From Symsagittifera roscoffensis (taxonomy: Eukaryota > Xenacoelomorpha > Acoela > Convolutidae): a DNA stretch of 64,000 bases. Below, piece by piece: positions 43,501 through 53,299 of the stretch. How positions within the stretch are numbered: the first letter of the stretch is position 1; each line of letters starts with the position of its first letter. The stretch is taken from contig NC_087071.1 of assembly GCF_963678635.1 (NCBI RefSeq), positions 11,361,088 through 11,425,087 on the forward strand, written 5' to 3'. The translations under genes and the position numbers were made by a program. The notes below the pieces were generated by a model. It was not told where the DNA came from and ran no database searches. It worked only from the letters and a program-made list of their open reading frames with translations.

Positions 43501-46500
43501 CAGAAATTTTTCTCAAGGATTGCGTAAAGTTCATGTAATTATTCAATACTAAAATCTACGCTCAAAACTCGATTTTTGTAAGACAAAAAACCCTCAAATT
43601 TTAACCAAAATCTGGCCTTAAAAAGAGGTTTGAGAATGTTTTCCGATCTGGCAATTTAGCTGAAAGGTATCAACAGGCAAGCAAAAATCCGACCATTCAG
43701 TTTTCCCTGAAAAGTTCTTTCAATTTTATACATACTGAAAAATGTCAAAAGGTCAAGAATCGTTTTTTTTATTGTTCTGTTGTCCTCCCAGAACAATTCG
43801 AAAACCAAACAATACGCCAAGATTATGCTGTTTGGTAGCAAGAAAATGTGCGAAGAAAATATTTGAATGGCTGTTTTGTTTCATTTTATTTCAAGCGTGT
43901 AAGAAACATTAAGAAACTTAAGAAAAAAGTTGTTAGCGGCAAGAACAAAGATTTCAAAATTAAATCAAAAATGTCGGCCAGCTTTAACTAAAGAAAAATC
44001 TTTACCTGTCAGTACAAATATCAGAAGAACACAATGCTAGATGGCGCTTTGACCTAGTGGCGAACTCTTTGCAGACTTCGCTTATCTTTTTGGCACTTTT
44101 CTTCATTTCTTCCAAGTGCAGAAACATGGCATATTCTTCCTCGCAATGGATATGAGCGTCTAAGTTTTTTTTCAAGGTATGCAAACTTTCCAGGTAAAGA
44201 CTTCTGATAAAATTTTCGAATGCAGGAGTTAATTCATTGTCAACGAACATTTTCTTTTTCTTTGAGGAAATATACCTAATTTTTTTTGTTTGGTTTGATG
44301 GCAGTGTGCTATCTATCAAATGATTCAAGGCTCTAACTGGTGACATGAGTTGTTGGGAAGCTTTATCATTGGTGTAATCTTTCGGGACAGTGTCTCCAAC
44401 AAATGTGTTTTTGGCGCTTGGATTCATCTCATCAACTACTTTGTCAAGTTCTGGTTTTAAGTCTTCCCACAATCTCAGTACTTCTTCAAAATTCCCCTGA
44501 TTAGTTGTAAGAGAGTCGTGCAAAATAGCAGCTTCATACTGATAATAGGTCAAGGCCACAGATTTGTTCATAGCCGTGGAAATTTTTTCAAAAACTTCCT
44601 TAGCTTTTGGCAAAATTTTATTTGAGTAGGTTTTCAATTGATCCGGCGTTCGCTCCAAAGCTAGTTGATAAAACTTGGATTCATGATCTTCGGCAGACAC
44701 AGTGAACTCATTCATTAGCTTTTCCGTTTTTTCACTAAAAAGGAAAGATTTTGAATAAATTGTAAATTGACCATTGTCCAATTTAGCTCTTGAAGCTGTT
44801 ACATCAATACGGTGCAACTAAACTAAAAGCAATTCTTTTTATGAATCATGTTCAACTCACCTGAAAACGTGAAGTGTTTCAGAAGCATGGCTTAGATTGT
44901 CGGCGAACTGTTCAATTTCGTTTCTATTTTCGAATTTACTCTTGTCGGGTACGCCACTGCTTTAATAGACACAAACAAAATATTGGTAAGTTTTTAAAAG
45001 AACTCAAGCAAATACTTTTAAACGCTGGAAAAGGCCATTTAAACAACATCAAGTTTATGGAAATCAAATGAGAAGATGATTCGTCAGTTTTTGAGCTTGA
45101 TTCTCAACCGTTATTGCGAATTGATTACAATCAGTTATAGTCCACTTTTAACAAAACTTCTGCCAATACAATTTCGAGTGTGTGCGACACAAAGATATCC
45201 GCACTGAAAAAAATGGATTATGATCGATTTTAGTATGAACAAGTACGTTGGTTAAATTTAGATCAATTTGAGTATCAAAAAAGTACGTTGATTAAATTTA
45301 GATCAGTTTTAGTATAAAGAAATTACGAAGACTAAATAAAAAAGAAGAAGATTGATTTGGATCCTAAATCCCAGATAAAAAAATTGATCCAAATCGATTT
45401 TATATCAATTTAAATGCGTTTTCCCAGTCTGAATTTGTTTTCATTTTTAAGGGGATTAAAACGGATTTAAATCGATTTAAATCAATTTTTTTCATTCGAG
45501 TTTTATCAGTTTCAAATTTTTATTGCATTTACTTCTTGCCTATCAGTTTCATTTATCATCCATAGCGTATTGTAGCATGAAAAAACCAAATAAAAAGACC
45601 AAAAAATCGATAAAGTTCTATGGTTTTCTTGCATATTTTGAGTTCAAAAACTGATCTATATTTACCCTTTTCATGATTCGTTTCATAAGTTGTTGCTTAA
45701 AATCTGATTTACTTCCATGTTTTTCTATTATTTTGTTACATATTATTGAGATCACAATTTAATTTACCTGACCCTATTCTCGTTTGTATCACAAAAGTTT
45801 GCCCATAATCTGATTTACAATGGTTTTCTATGATTTTATTGCAAAGTTTTGAGTTTAAAACCTGATTTATGTGGATGTGGTTTTAATGAATTCTATAGCA
45901 TCTGGCAAAAGTGCTTTAGTTTAAAAAATCGAGAATAAAAAATTCCAGGAGTTTTTTAAAGGGTATGTTTTTTTCGCCGTGTTAGCAAAAAAATTGATTT
46001 TAGTGTTTCGGAAAATCCATCGAAATCGATTTAAGTCGATTTTTTAGACACTTGAATCAATTTGAAATTTTCAAAAAGATCGATTTCAATCCATTTAAAA
46101 TGGATTTAAGTGAGATTATGATGGATTTAAGTGAGATTCGGATGGATTTTAGTGAGTCGGAAAACCCATCGAAATCGATTTGAATCGGTTTTTTAGACGC
46201 TTAAATCGATTTAAATTTTCATAAAGATCGATTTAAATTGATTTAAAATCCATTTAGATTCGTAAAATGTACATGGTTAATCGATTTGGATCGATTTAAA
46301 ATCAATTTAAACTCAATTTAAATCGACCGAAAGCCGTTTCTGTCAGTGCGGGTACTGTAATAATAATGTTTTTAAACAGCTAAGTGAAACAAAACTTATT
46401 TGAAAATTGCACAATATATTTTTCTCAATTTATCAATGTCGTTAAATTATGAATTACATGTACCAATTAAATAATAGCAAAAGCCGCAGGATATGAATGC

Positions 46501-47579
46501 CACCAAATATCGAAGATAATCAATTAAAATCGTTTTAATAGTTATCTTGATAAAGCTTTAAGAAATTATCTGTTTCACATTTGTACGTCGTTTACTTGTT
46601 ATAATTGAATTTGATCAGCCAAATTGAAGACCAGTTGAGGTGATATACATTGGAATATTTATTGTTCATCCAAAAATATGATTTTTGTTAAATCAACGCA
46701 ACGTTTTCAAACAAAAATTCGGCAAAAATTATTTTTCAGTGAAAAACTTTGAAGGAAATGACAAACAGTTTTTTCAAACAGCACGCATATGACTAGGATA
46801 GTCTAATGCAAATCAATCAAATGCGTATAAGAAACTCTAACCTGGCTCCTCCGGAGCTGCTCGTTGCTTGAGACTGAGGAAGCTGCTTATTCTTTTTGTG
46901 GAAGTCTCTGAGGAAGCGGCCCAAATTACCGACTTTTCTTTTTACTTCCGCGAACTGATCAGTTTCGAAGTTTCTTGCTTTCTTAGGGTCTTTCAATTCT
47001 TCGAATAGGGCGGTGAGCTTGTTTACAAATTTCAAGCACTTATTCAGGTTTTCAATGAAATTTCCATAAACTTCGTTTTTTTCAAGAATTAAACACTTTT
47101 CTTCCTCATCAGTTAAGCCAGTTAATTGGTTTTTCTTTGATTTATTGATAGAATTTCGTTCTTGAGTTGATTCTCGACTACTATTTAAGTAGGGTCGCCC
47201 AAAATGAGGTTTCGCAAGCATGATATGGGCAGACTTGGCTGTTTCTTTTGACCCTGTTTCTTCCGTTTGGGTAGCCTTTCTATTTCTGTCTTTTTGAAAA
47301 AAATTTTCTGCTTCATCATTCATCTCCTTTATAGCGGCATTATGTGTATCCACGCTAATTTTTTGGCACTCTTCAACAATTAATTTGATTTTTCTTTCCA
47401 TATCTTTCGATTTTACTGATTGGGAAACGTGCAAATTCGAAAACGATATCAGAGCCTCGGAAATTTTTCCAAACATTGGAACAATTTCACTTAAACAATC
47501 TTTTGAGTAGATCGTAAACTGACATTGCAGGAACTCTTTGAAAAGTTGTGCTCCGGCGATCTCGTCTTTCTGGAGTGAA
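40479..47579 (-). CDS. Multi-exon gene of unknown family with repeated phase-2 exons (partial)
   Basis: Five exons were recognised on the minus strand: 47,579-46,842 (738 nt), 44,956-44,861 (96), 44,734-44,006 (729), 42,244-42,152 (93) and 40,577-40,479 (99). Each has AG/GT boundaries, and every recognised boundary is in phase 2: exons end in AG of a codon and begin with its third base. They can be joined without a stop. The product is hydrophilic and predominantly helical by composition, without visible membrane segments, signal peptide or known catalytic motif. The two large exons resemble each other (QFTIYSK near the 5' side, NFI-x2-L near the 3' side). The small exons also resemble each other. 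First and last exons were not found, so both protein ends are missing. This is the best candidate for a host gene in the window. Confidence 0.55.
42152..42244 (-). CDS. Small exon D (93 nt)
   Basis: The acceptor CAATTTAG is before 42,244 and the donor AGCAG/GTTAGT after 42,152, both in phase 2. The encoded segment reads SVTPNKIEGDEQVCHDSSSV and then RHPQENPQS. It shares the start S-x2-PNK and the following D...C with exon E. A decayed relative lies 1.1 kb upstream (43,215-43,325). Confidence 0.55.
43215..43325 (-). pseudogene. Dead copy of small exon D
   Basis: The minus strand contains a TTTAG acceptor-like site followed by SAEEANILESR and a TAG. The next bases align with exon D over about 45 positions (GATAGCCAAACTTGTAATGA against GATGAGCAAGTTTGTCATGA). 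Two stops and a missing clear donor make it non-coding. It is part of a larger duplication of the intron and exon unit. Confidence 0.5.
44006..44734 (-). CDS. Large exon C, with abandoned upstream coding segment
   Basis: The acceptor CTTTTTAG before 44,734 and the donor GACAG/GTAAAG after 44,006 give 729 nt in phase 2. Exon B joins it as HVFS, then EKTEKLMNEFTVSAEDHESK. The protein is helical (KLYSNKILPKAKEV-type segments; YYQYEAAILHDSL; LWEDLKPELDKVVDEM), with a polar middle and a KKKKMFVDNELTPAFENFIRSL region like exon A. The open frame also extends upstream of the acceptor to 44,817. That part reads QFTIYSK (44,749-44,769), matching exon A. There the older acceptor (AGTTTAG before 44,817) is out of phase with exon B by one base. 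Confidence 0.65.
44861..44956 (-). CDS. Small exon B (96 nt)
   Basis: The acceptor TAAAGCAG is before 44,956 and the donor TTTCAG/GTGAGT after 44,861. Joined to exon A it reads SGVPDKSKFENRNEIEQFAD and then NLSHASETLHVF. The second half aligns with exon E (both have E-x-F-x-D-x-L-x2-A spacing). It is flanked by phase-2 introns and is 1.9 kb from exon A. Confidence 0.6.
45185..46345 (-). repeat. Degenerate ATCGATTTAAATCGATTT repeat field within intron A-B
   Basis: Many imperfect copies of GATTTAAATCGATTT and its reverse complement (itself nearly palindromic) cover parts of 45,200-45,480 and 46,000-46,345. A 40-base tandem unit with aagtacgttg.ttaaatttag lies at 45,241-45,310. The middle (45,520-45,990) is ordinary AT-rich sequence. 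The core is self-complementary, so strand is arbitrary. Confidence 0.7.
46842..47579 (-). CDS. Large exon A of the phase-2 exon gene
   Basis: The acceptor TTTCGTTTAG precedes base 47,579 and the donor CCAG/GTTAGAG follows 46,842. The open frame of 245 full codons starts with the third base of a split codon. Near its start it reads EFLQCQFTIYSKDCLSEIVP, followed by helical segments (ISEALISFSNLH; KIKLIVEECQKISVDTHNAA), a polar middle rich in K, E, S and T, then VYGNFIENLNKCLKFVNKL and a basic end (VKRKVGNLGRFLRDFHKKNK). The exon ends in a serine/glycine run. An upstream exon must exist but was not identified. The sequence is intact, with no internal stop. Confidence 0.6.
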
Positions 47580-47589
47580 CTAAACGAAA

Positions 47590-48370
47590 ATTAGAAAATT
47601 TGCTTAATAATGATTTGAATTGTAACCATTCATTTTATCTAACATAGGTCTGACTTAGCTTCTTCGAATCTAATGTAAGAAATACAGTTTGATTTTCAGT
47701 CCTAAACTTTTTTTAAATTTTTTGTGTTTTCGATATCAAATCGTTAAATCGTCATTATTTGACAATTTTTGAAAAGTTTTTTGTATTCGAAAGTGAAAAA
47801 ACTTGACAAAAAGGACATTTTTAGGTATTTTTTAGGGTCCAGCTCACCCCACAAAATAATGTATGTCGACCCCAAAATACTTTCAAAACAAATTTAGAGT
47901 CGGTCAGCCGAAAAAAGGTATCCGAAAACAGAACCAAAGTGAGTACCTTTCATTGGTCAGGGGTTGGAAACCTGAGAGGAAGCTTCCGCTACCTCCTCGT
48001 CTAAATCTGCAACGGCTTTCTGAATTTTTACCACTATATGAAAAAAAAGTTTTTCTCACAGTAAGAAATTGCGGTTTTGCGCAAAAAAAGTATTGGATGG
48101 AAAAAAACTTAAGCTAAGTTCTGAGTTCTTTATGTTGTTCTTTTTTAATGACCCAAGTACAAGGTTTATTTAACAAATCTAGTGTAATTATGTCATTCTT
48201 TGATCGGAAAGGACATGATTTTTGTATGCACTGTAACGAATGCACTGTAATGAAAGCACTGTACAAAAAAGATCTTCTGTGCGCAAGATTGTTTGTTCAA
48301 TTATGCTGATTCAATTATTAAATTCAAATCTGTAAATTCAGATGCATAACTCAAACTAGATAACAATTTT
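47590..48370. other. Intergenic or upstream intron sequence
   Basis: Apart from a GC-richer patch at 47,840-48,060, nothing was recognised. That patch has an 84-codon plus-strand frame and, on the minus strand, a short KAVADLDEEVAEASSQ-like reading. Neither has matching splice phases, so I did not call an exon. Confidence 0.35.
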
Positions 48371-48378
48371 TTTTTTCA

Positions 48379-48660
48379 AGAATTCTCAACCCGCGAGGCA
48401 AATGGGACGTACAGATTTAAAACTGGATTTTACGGCTTAACCGACATGCCAACTGAGTTCCAGAAGGCAATGGATTAAACCTTACAGGGCATAGATGGTG
48501 TCATTTGTTATCTTGACGATGTTTTGGTAGTCACGAAAGGAGATGTTCAGGATCATAACACGCTTTAGAGGTGGTAATGAAGAGACTTGACGCGGAAGGC
48601 TGGGCTCTAAATTTGAGTCAGTGTGAACTCTCGGATAACCAGTTAACTTGGTTGGGTTAT
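48379..48660 (+). pseudogene. RT palm fragment (family 2)
   Basis: Contains YRFKTGFYGLTDMPTEFQKA, equivalent to the conserved RT strand before the catalytic loop, then a TAA, then GVICYLDDVLVV (48,500-48,530) with the complete Y-L-D-D catalytic box. The following segment has stops and frame changes. The first aspartate motif lies outside the preserved part. Confidence 0.75.
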
Positions 48661-49380
48661 GAATTCAATGAGGAAGGTTACTCTACCAAATTTTCGAATT
48701 GGAAGCGATATAATCAATCAAGCCTCCTATAACTTTAAAACAGCCAGGAACGTCTATAGGAACTTTGAATCTTCTACAACAGTTTATCCCAGGTTTACAC
48801 ACTCTACAGTGCACTTTCGGCAATCGTTAAAGTCTTGTAAAAAGCAGTCGTTTCTTTGGGGAGAGAAGCAAGAAAGTGCCTTTAAGAACATCACTTATCT
48901 GGCGTCAAAAAATCCCAGCCTCTTTCATTATGATTTTTCTAAGAAACCGAGATTGAAATGTGACGCTAGTCATAACGGATTAGGGGCTTGCCTTGAGCAG
49001 GAGATCGAACCTGGGCACTAATCGGTTTTGCTTCGCGTTTTCTATATAATGCGGAGGGGAAGTATAGTACAACCGAGTTAGAAATGTTGGCAATCGATTG
49101 GGTTTGTGAACATTTTTGAACATACTTACTAGAAAATTGCTTTCAAGTACTGACCGATCGTAAAGCCATAATCTCTGCCTTAAATGAAAATTATAATAAC
49201 AAATCAAATCAATCTTTTCTGTCTACGTGGGCTGATAGGTTATTACCCTTCGATTTTGAAGTTGTTCATGTTCCAGGGGTTACTTTAGGTACTGTTGATG
49301 ACCTGTCTCGTTACCCTACGTTTTCTGCCCCCAACCTTCACAATATGATGAACTATTCGTCATTAAAAATTTTTAGGCTT
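48660..49380 (+). pseudogene. RT thumb and RNase H (family 2)
   Basis: ORF 48,659-49,021 carries the connection (FLWGEKQESAFKNITYLASK) and the start of RNase H (LKCDASHNGLGACLEQ, first catalytic aspartate in DAS). After a stop the reading changes frame: KYSTTELEMLAIDW-type helix at about 49,060-49,110, and LTDRKAIISAL-type strand near 49,150. Then WADRLLPFDFEVVHVPGVTL and VDDLSRYP end the domain near 49,320. Several frameshifts are present. Confidence 0.7.
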
Positions 49381-49479
49381 TCAAAAAGGCCGTAAATTTA
49401 ATTAGTTGCACTGGCTTCCTTCAAAAGAGGTCTGAGCGCGGTTCTCTTTCAAAATAGGGCGTGGAATTTACAACGAGGT

Positions 49480-49650
49480 ATCGTTACATCTCCTCAATAC
49501 AGCGTCATTCTCCGTTAGATGGCGTTGACAAAAGTACTCAGCAGTTTAACCAATCATATCGCATTATGCAAATTCGCCGATCTAATTCCTCATCGATAGA
49601 GGGCGTCGAGTTATGCTCGGACCGTGTCGACCAATCAAACACCATTATGC
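49480..49650 (+). repeat. Two-unit imperfect repeat with CCAAT- and octamer-like motifs
   Basis: Two units of about 75 bases share GATGGCGTTGAC/GAGGGCGTCGAG, then AACCAATCATATCGCATTAT and GACCAATCAAACACCATTAT, then GC(A/T)AATT. The first contains atgcaaat, identical to the octamer motif, next to a CCAAT sequence. This may be coincidence, a promoter piece or part of the element. Confidence 0.5.
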
Positions 49651-49779
49651 TAATTTAAAAAATATTCCGGAAATCCTCACTCAAAATCAGGGTCTCCGAC
49701 CCGAATCAATGCGAAACTTTCACTATCAATCTTCTATGCTCTCTAGTCAAAAATCCAAACTTTCAAGTCTCTACCCTCG

Positions 49780-50455
49780 CATAATGATTCAACTACCAGA
49801 TACAGAAAAAGATCCCAACAAAACTCTTACTAACGTCTCTTTTAACTCTATTACCATACTAAACTCAACGGCCGAACATACTGACTTACTCACTTTTGTG
49901 GAAGATTTTTCACTCAATTCGCTTAATTTCTCATGGCCAAGCCCTCGTCATCCGCTACAATCCCGCCAGATGGGAAGAGTGTCCAGAATTGACCAGTTCC
50001 GCCAACACGACAGGACACGAGAACGGGCCGCCAGAACCCGATTTGTCGCTGCACAAATTAACTGTCGGGAAGAAGGGCATGCCCAGTTTCTAGAAGCTAC
50101 CTAAACCGGGGAAACTACACAGAGCTAACAAGATCGGAGTCTTCGTAGTTAATGGAGGGAAGCCGATTCTGTCCAAATCCAGGACGGACAAAGTGGAATT
50201 ACCTGGCCTCTTCGACGCAGATCTTCTGGCCTAACTCAACGGGGAGGATCGATTTCTGGTTCGCATGAAACGTGCGATCATTAACAAAGACCTGACTTTA
50301 TTTAACAAGTTAGGGTCAACATGGCCAATTTCTGGACCAAAGCTGCTGAAGTCAACGATTGCATGATTGTGGACAACAAACTAACAATCGCGGAGCCTTT
50401 GAACAAGGCTGTCCTCGCCAGGTTACATCGTTCCCACACGGGTCCAGAGGTCTAA
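49780..50455 (+). pseudogene. RNase H to integrase linker and HH half of zinc domain (family 2)
   Basis: Pieces with PDTEKDPNKTLTN (49,795-49,835), then YNPARWEECPELTSSA in a shifted frame, then LNGEDRFLVRMKRAIINKDL (about 50,235-50,295), correspond to the linker typical of gypsy pol. MIVDNKLTIAEPLNKAVLAR followed by LHRSHTGPEV (50,365-50,455) is the start of the integrase zinc domain with its H-x3-H pair. The reading stops right after it, where the insertion begins. Confidence 0.6.
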
Positions 50456-51320
50456 CAGTCGTCTACTTAAGTCGCATGTGAGGCTTAGAGAAATAGGCCC
50501 TATCACCATTGGCTCAAGAGTCAGGGACACTATCTCTTGTGTTTTTCCACCTCATGCGGTCGGGGCCATTTCGGCTTACTTGCAACATGAGACTACAAAC
50601 CGTGTAACAGCTTAAGGGCTACTTCAAAAACACCTCCACTCCAGAAATAAGAACGCCCCCATGGTCAGGTCTTGAAATACCTAAACACGCGAACGCCATG
50701 AAAAACAGGGTCGGAAAATTAAGTATACATTTAGTTTTTATTGGACAGTGGACCTTTGATTCTTTTCAGATGGATCAACCTAAAAAATCTCCTTAACTCA
50801 ACATAATCACATTGAGCTCACTCATAAAATTGAAATTGGGTACTCGCATACCGAAACTACTACTAGATTTGTATAACTAATAATCGTAATGCATGTCTAG
50901 AACTGATTGAATTTAATTCAGTCTTACTCAAGAAGTTTTCAACAGACAACTTTGAACTCAAGAACATGTTTTTCTATCTGGACAAATGAGCATCTTCCGA
51001 TGTCCACCTTTTCACTCATGGTTAACTCTGGTCCAGTCGATTGTTCTTATCTATCTCTCTTCCTGCGCTCTTGATTTCATATTGGGAACAAGATAGTTCT
51101 GCTCGCGTCGTGTAACTCTGGTAAATTTACGAATAGCATTTTTTTTCTAGTTTTTTCAGCAACTTTCACGCGATTATAATTCGAATCTTCTGATTGCCTT
51201 TTCTCGTATATTCGCGAGAAACTTGACCATGATATGTTCATTTCGAAATTTTGAAAAGAGAATTTGCCTCAAAATCAAAACTGAACGTTCAGCTCAAGGT
51301 CAAACTTCCTAAAATGACCG
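50456..51320. other. Probable insertion splitting the integrase zinc domain
   Basis: The H-x3-H half ends at 50,455 and the C-x2-C half resumes at about 51,325. In gypsy integrases the two pairs are normally about 25-35 residues apart, so roughly 850 bases are extra. The insert is GC-rich on its left side (50,456-50,720) and AT-rich on the right. No terminal repeats or frames were recognised. Confidence 0.5.
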
Positions 51321-51324
51321 ACTG

Positions 51325-52135
51325 GCATAAAGCAAGGATGCCGGCCTCTGGGTACATTTGGTGGACGTTCCTTAACCGACAGACTTTCGATACATGTGAG
51401 AATGGCCGCGAGTGCACGTTGTGTGGGAAGAATCTTGAACCTACTAAAACGATTAATACGGCACAATCTCTACCTAATCTGTCTGGTCCCAACCAAGAAC
51501 TTGAGCCAGACTTTGCAGGCCCTGTTTTAGATGATACAGGCAATAAGACCTTCTTCTTAGTAGCTATTGACCGCTTCTGGAAGTTTCCTTCTGTTCTTAC
51601 TGCCAAAACTAAGGGTGCGAAAAAAGTCGTGAAATTACTTGGTTCTCATATATGTATTCATGACATATCTCAATCTATCAGGACTGATCACGGATCTGGG
51701 TTTAAAAATGACATAGTTAAACAGTTTTGTTCCAGTAGAGGCATTGATCAGATTCTATCCCGGGTTCGAGACCACCGAGACAGTGGCCTGGTTGAGCGTT
51801 CAACACAAACGATTACGCCGAAATTGGGTATTGCCAAATTTGATACTAACTTTGATAACTTAAAATCAACGATTCAACAAATAGTTGAAGATACACGCAA
51901 AGGTAAGCACGCAGTGCATAAAAAATTGCCTTTCGAGCTACATTTTGGTGAAAAACCGAATCTTAATTGGTCTCAAGCTGGTCGTAGTTTTGTTAAAAAA
52001 GCTATTTCAGCCCAAGGACTTGAGCGTAACGTCCTCACACCGGATCAGATTGCCAGTCAAGACTTCAGCAAGGATAGCGCCCAGGTGGTCCCGAGAGGCA
52101 GTGCTAGCCCTAGGTTTACTCCTCGCTTTTGACTG
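51325..52135 (+). pseudogene. Integrase CC half and catalytic core, largely open (family 2)
   Basis: The open frame from 51,251 contains GYIWWTFLNRQTFDTCENGR and then ECTLCGKN (the C-x2-C pair). The core follows: ELEPDFAGPVLDD (first catalytic aspartate), FFLVAIDRFWKFPSV, IRTDHGSGFKND (second aspartate), and DSGLVERSTQTI (glutamate). A later part has LPFELHFGEKPN. All three acidic residues are present. It is the best preserved enzyme domain in the window, but it has lost its N-terminal half to the insertion and has no partner genes. Confidence 0.8.
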
Positions 52136-53288
52136 ATGTTCTCTCTAGACAGCAATGTCGCGGACTGTGAGCCATATAAGGCTTTGGCGGATCTTGCGCC
52201 GGCAGCGAATACGTGGTCTCAGTGTAAAAGAAACCTTCCACCGGAGAGCGCCAAACTTGTCCTCAAAGAGCTGTCCAGTCGGCTTTCATATCTTGCACAC
52301 TCACTGAAAACTGGTCTTACACGATACACTCTACGTTTCTATGATCACGTGTCCAGTCCTACAACCCCGGTGATCTCTAATAATCAACGGAAATTTTGGC
52401 ACAGCAAGCTCGTCGGCTGACCAAAACAAGTAATTTGAAAAACCTTTTTTTGAATGAACCTAATCGAGTTAAAATCTTTAGAAAAAACATAGATCGACAA
52501 TCAGGAAAACCTCTACATAAAACTGCGAAGTTCGATATCACTTTAGTTACGGATCACGCTTATGTCTCTGATAAAAGGAGAGTCTATCGAAAAAATCATA
52601 TTTGCCTTAAACCTAACCTTCGGTATGACATTTCAGTTGGCCAAAACACACTAGTGATTGTCTTCCTGCCTCGACCTCTGCTAGCGCCGTTAAAGGAGCA
52701 GCAACCAGGTCTCAACCAGTAATGATGGAACAACGTCCGAATAATCACTGCTTGTCCGACCCGATGGTGGTCGATCTCACGGCAGATTCGTCCAGTGAAG
52801 GCTCTTCAGGATCAAGTCATGGTCAAAAGTTGATATAAACCACTATCGTCACGGAAAGTCCTCAGTTGTCGGAAGATTCGCCGCTTGTCAAATTCTAAGA
52901 GCCGTCTGATTCACTTTATCAGCTGCCCAGCACAACTACAGTCACTCACACTATTTCGCCGCCTAGTTCGTCTCAGACTCAATTTTTTGGTCCCGGCATA
53001 ATGGACTCTGCAGTAGTGTCTCCAACTCCTGCTGTCGTGTCATCAGAGGCACATGTGCTAACAACACAGGACGACAGTTCTGAACCACATTCTTCACACC
53101 CATCATTATCTCCTCCGGTCCAGCCGGTCACGGAATATTGGGAGACGGTCCGTGCCTCCTCGCGCAGTAAGAGGTCTACCCGATTCTTCGGCGATCCTCT
53201 GCGCCATTTAGTCAAACTGGTAAAGGAAGCTCAGTCCAGCCAGTTACAAACTCAAGACTCGAATACGCCAATTACGTCATCTCTGTAA
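52136..53288 (+). pseudogene. Integrase tail (family 2)
   Basis: Three consecutive frames. 52,136-52,420 contains WSQCKRNLPPESAKLVLKEL. 52,396-52,722 contains AKFDITLVTDHAYVSDKRRV and YRKNHICLKPN, resembling the post-core SH3-like region. 53,001-53,288 is serine/proline-rich and ends with SSRSKRSTRFFGDPLRHLVK, a motif common at gypsy Pol C-termini. Stops lie between the frames. Confidence 0.6.
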
Positions 53289-53299
53289 AAAATGCTCAT

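Larger units (their letters stand above)
40760..43580 (-). repeat. Diverged intron-exon duplications inside the phase-2 exon gene
   Basis: Similar intronic blocks recur: GAAAACATTAAAAACC/TC-type blocks at about 40,765, 42,448 and 43,488, each followed by an A(G)AAA-TTTTTCTC block; and an ATTAGTTTA-TTGCCAAGCTT-type block at about 41,820 and 42,745. Together with exon D and its dead copy, this indicates serial duplication of units of about 1 kb. Confidence 0.5.
48379..53288 (+). mobile_element. Second gypsy-like element, 5'-truncated pol (family 2)
   Basis: The element starts inside RT (48,379) and continues with RNase H, linker, integrase HH half, an insertion, integrase CC half and core, and a long tail. 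Gag, protease and the RT fingers are missing. Its sequence differs clearly from family 1: it has an intact YLDD box, different linkers and a long serine/proline-rich tail. No LTR was identified. It lies next to, and in the opposite orientation to, the phase-2 exon gene. Confidence 0.8.

Noticed and set aside
47840-48060. Candidate upstream exon with KAVADLDEEVAEASSQ
   Set aside because: The splice phase does not match the phase-2 pattern and the frame is open for only about 70 bases.
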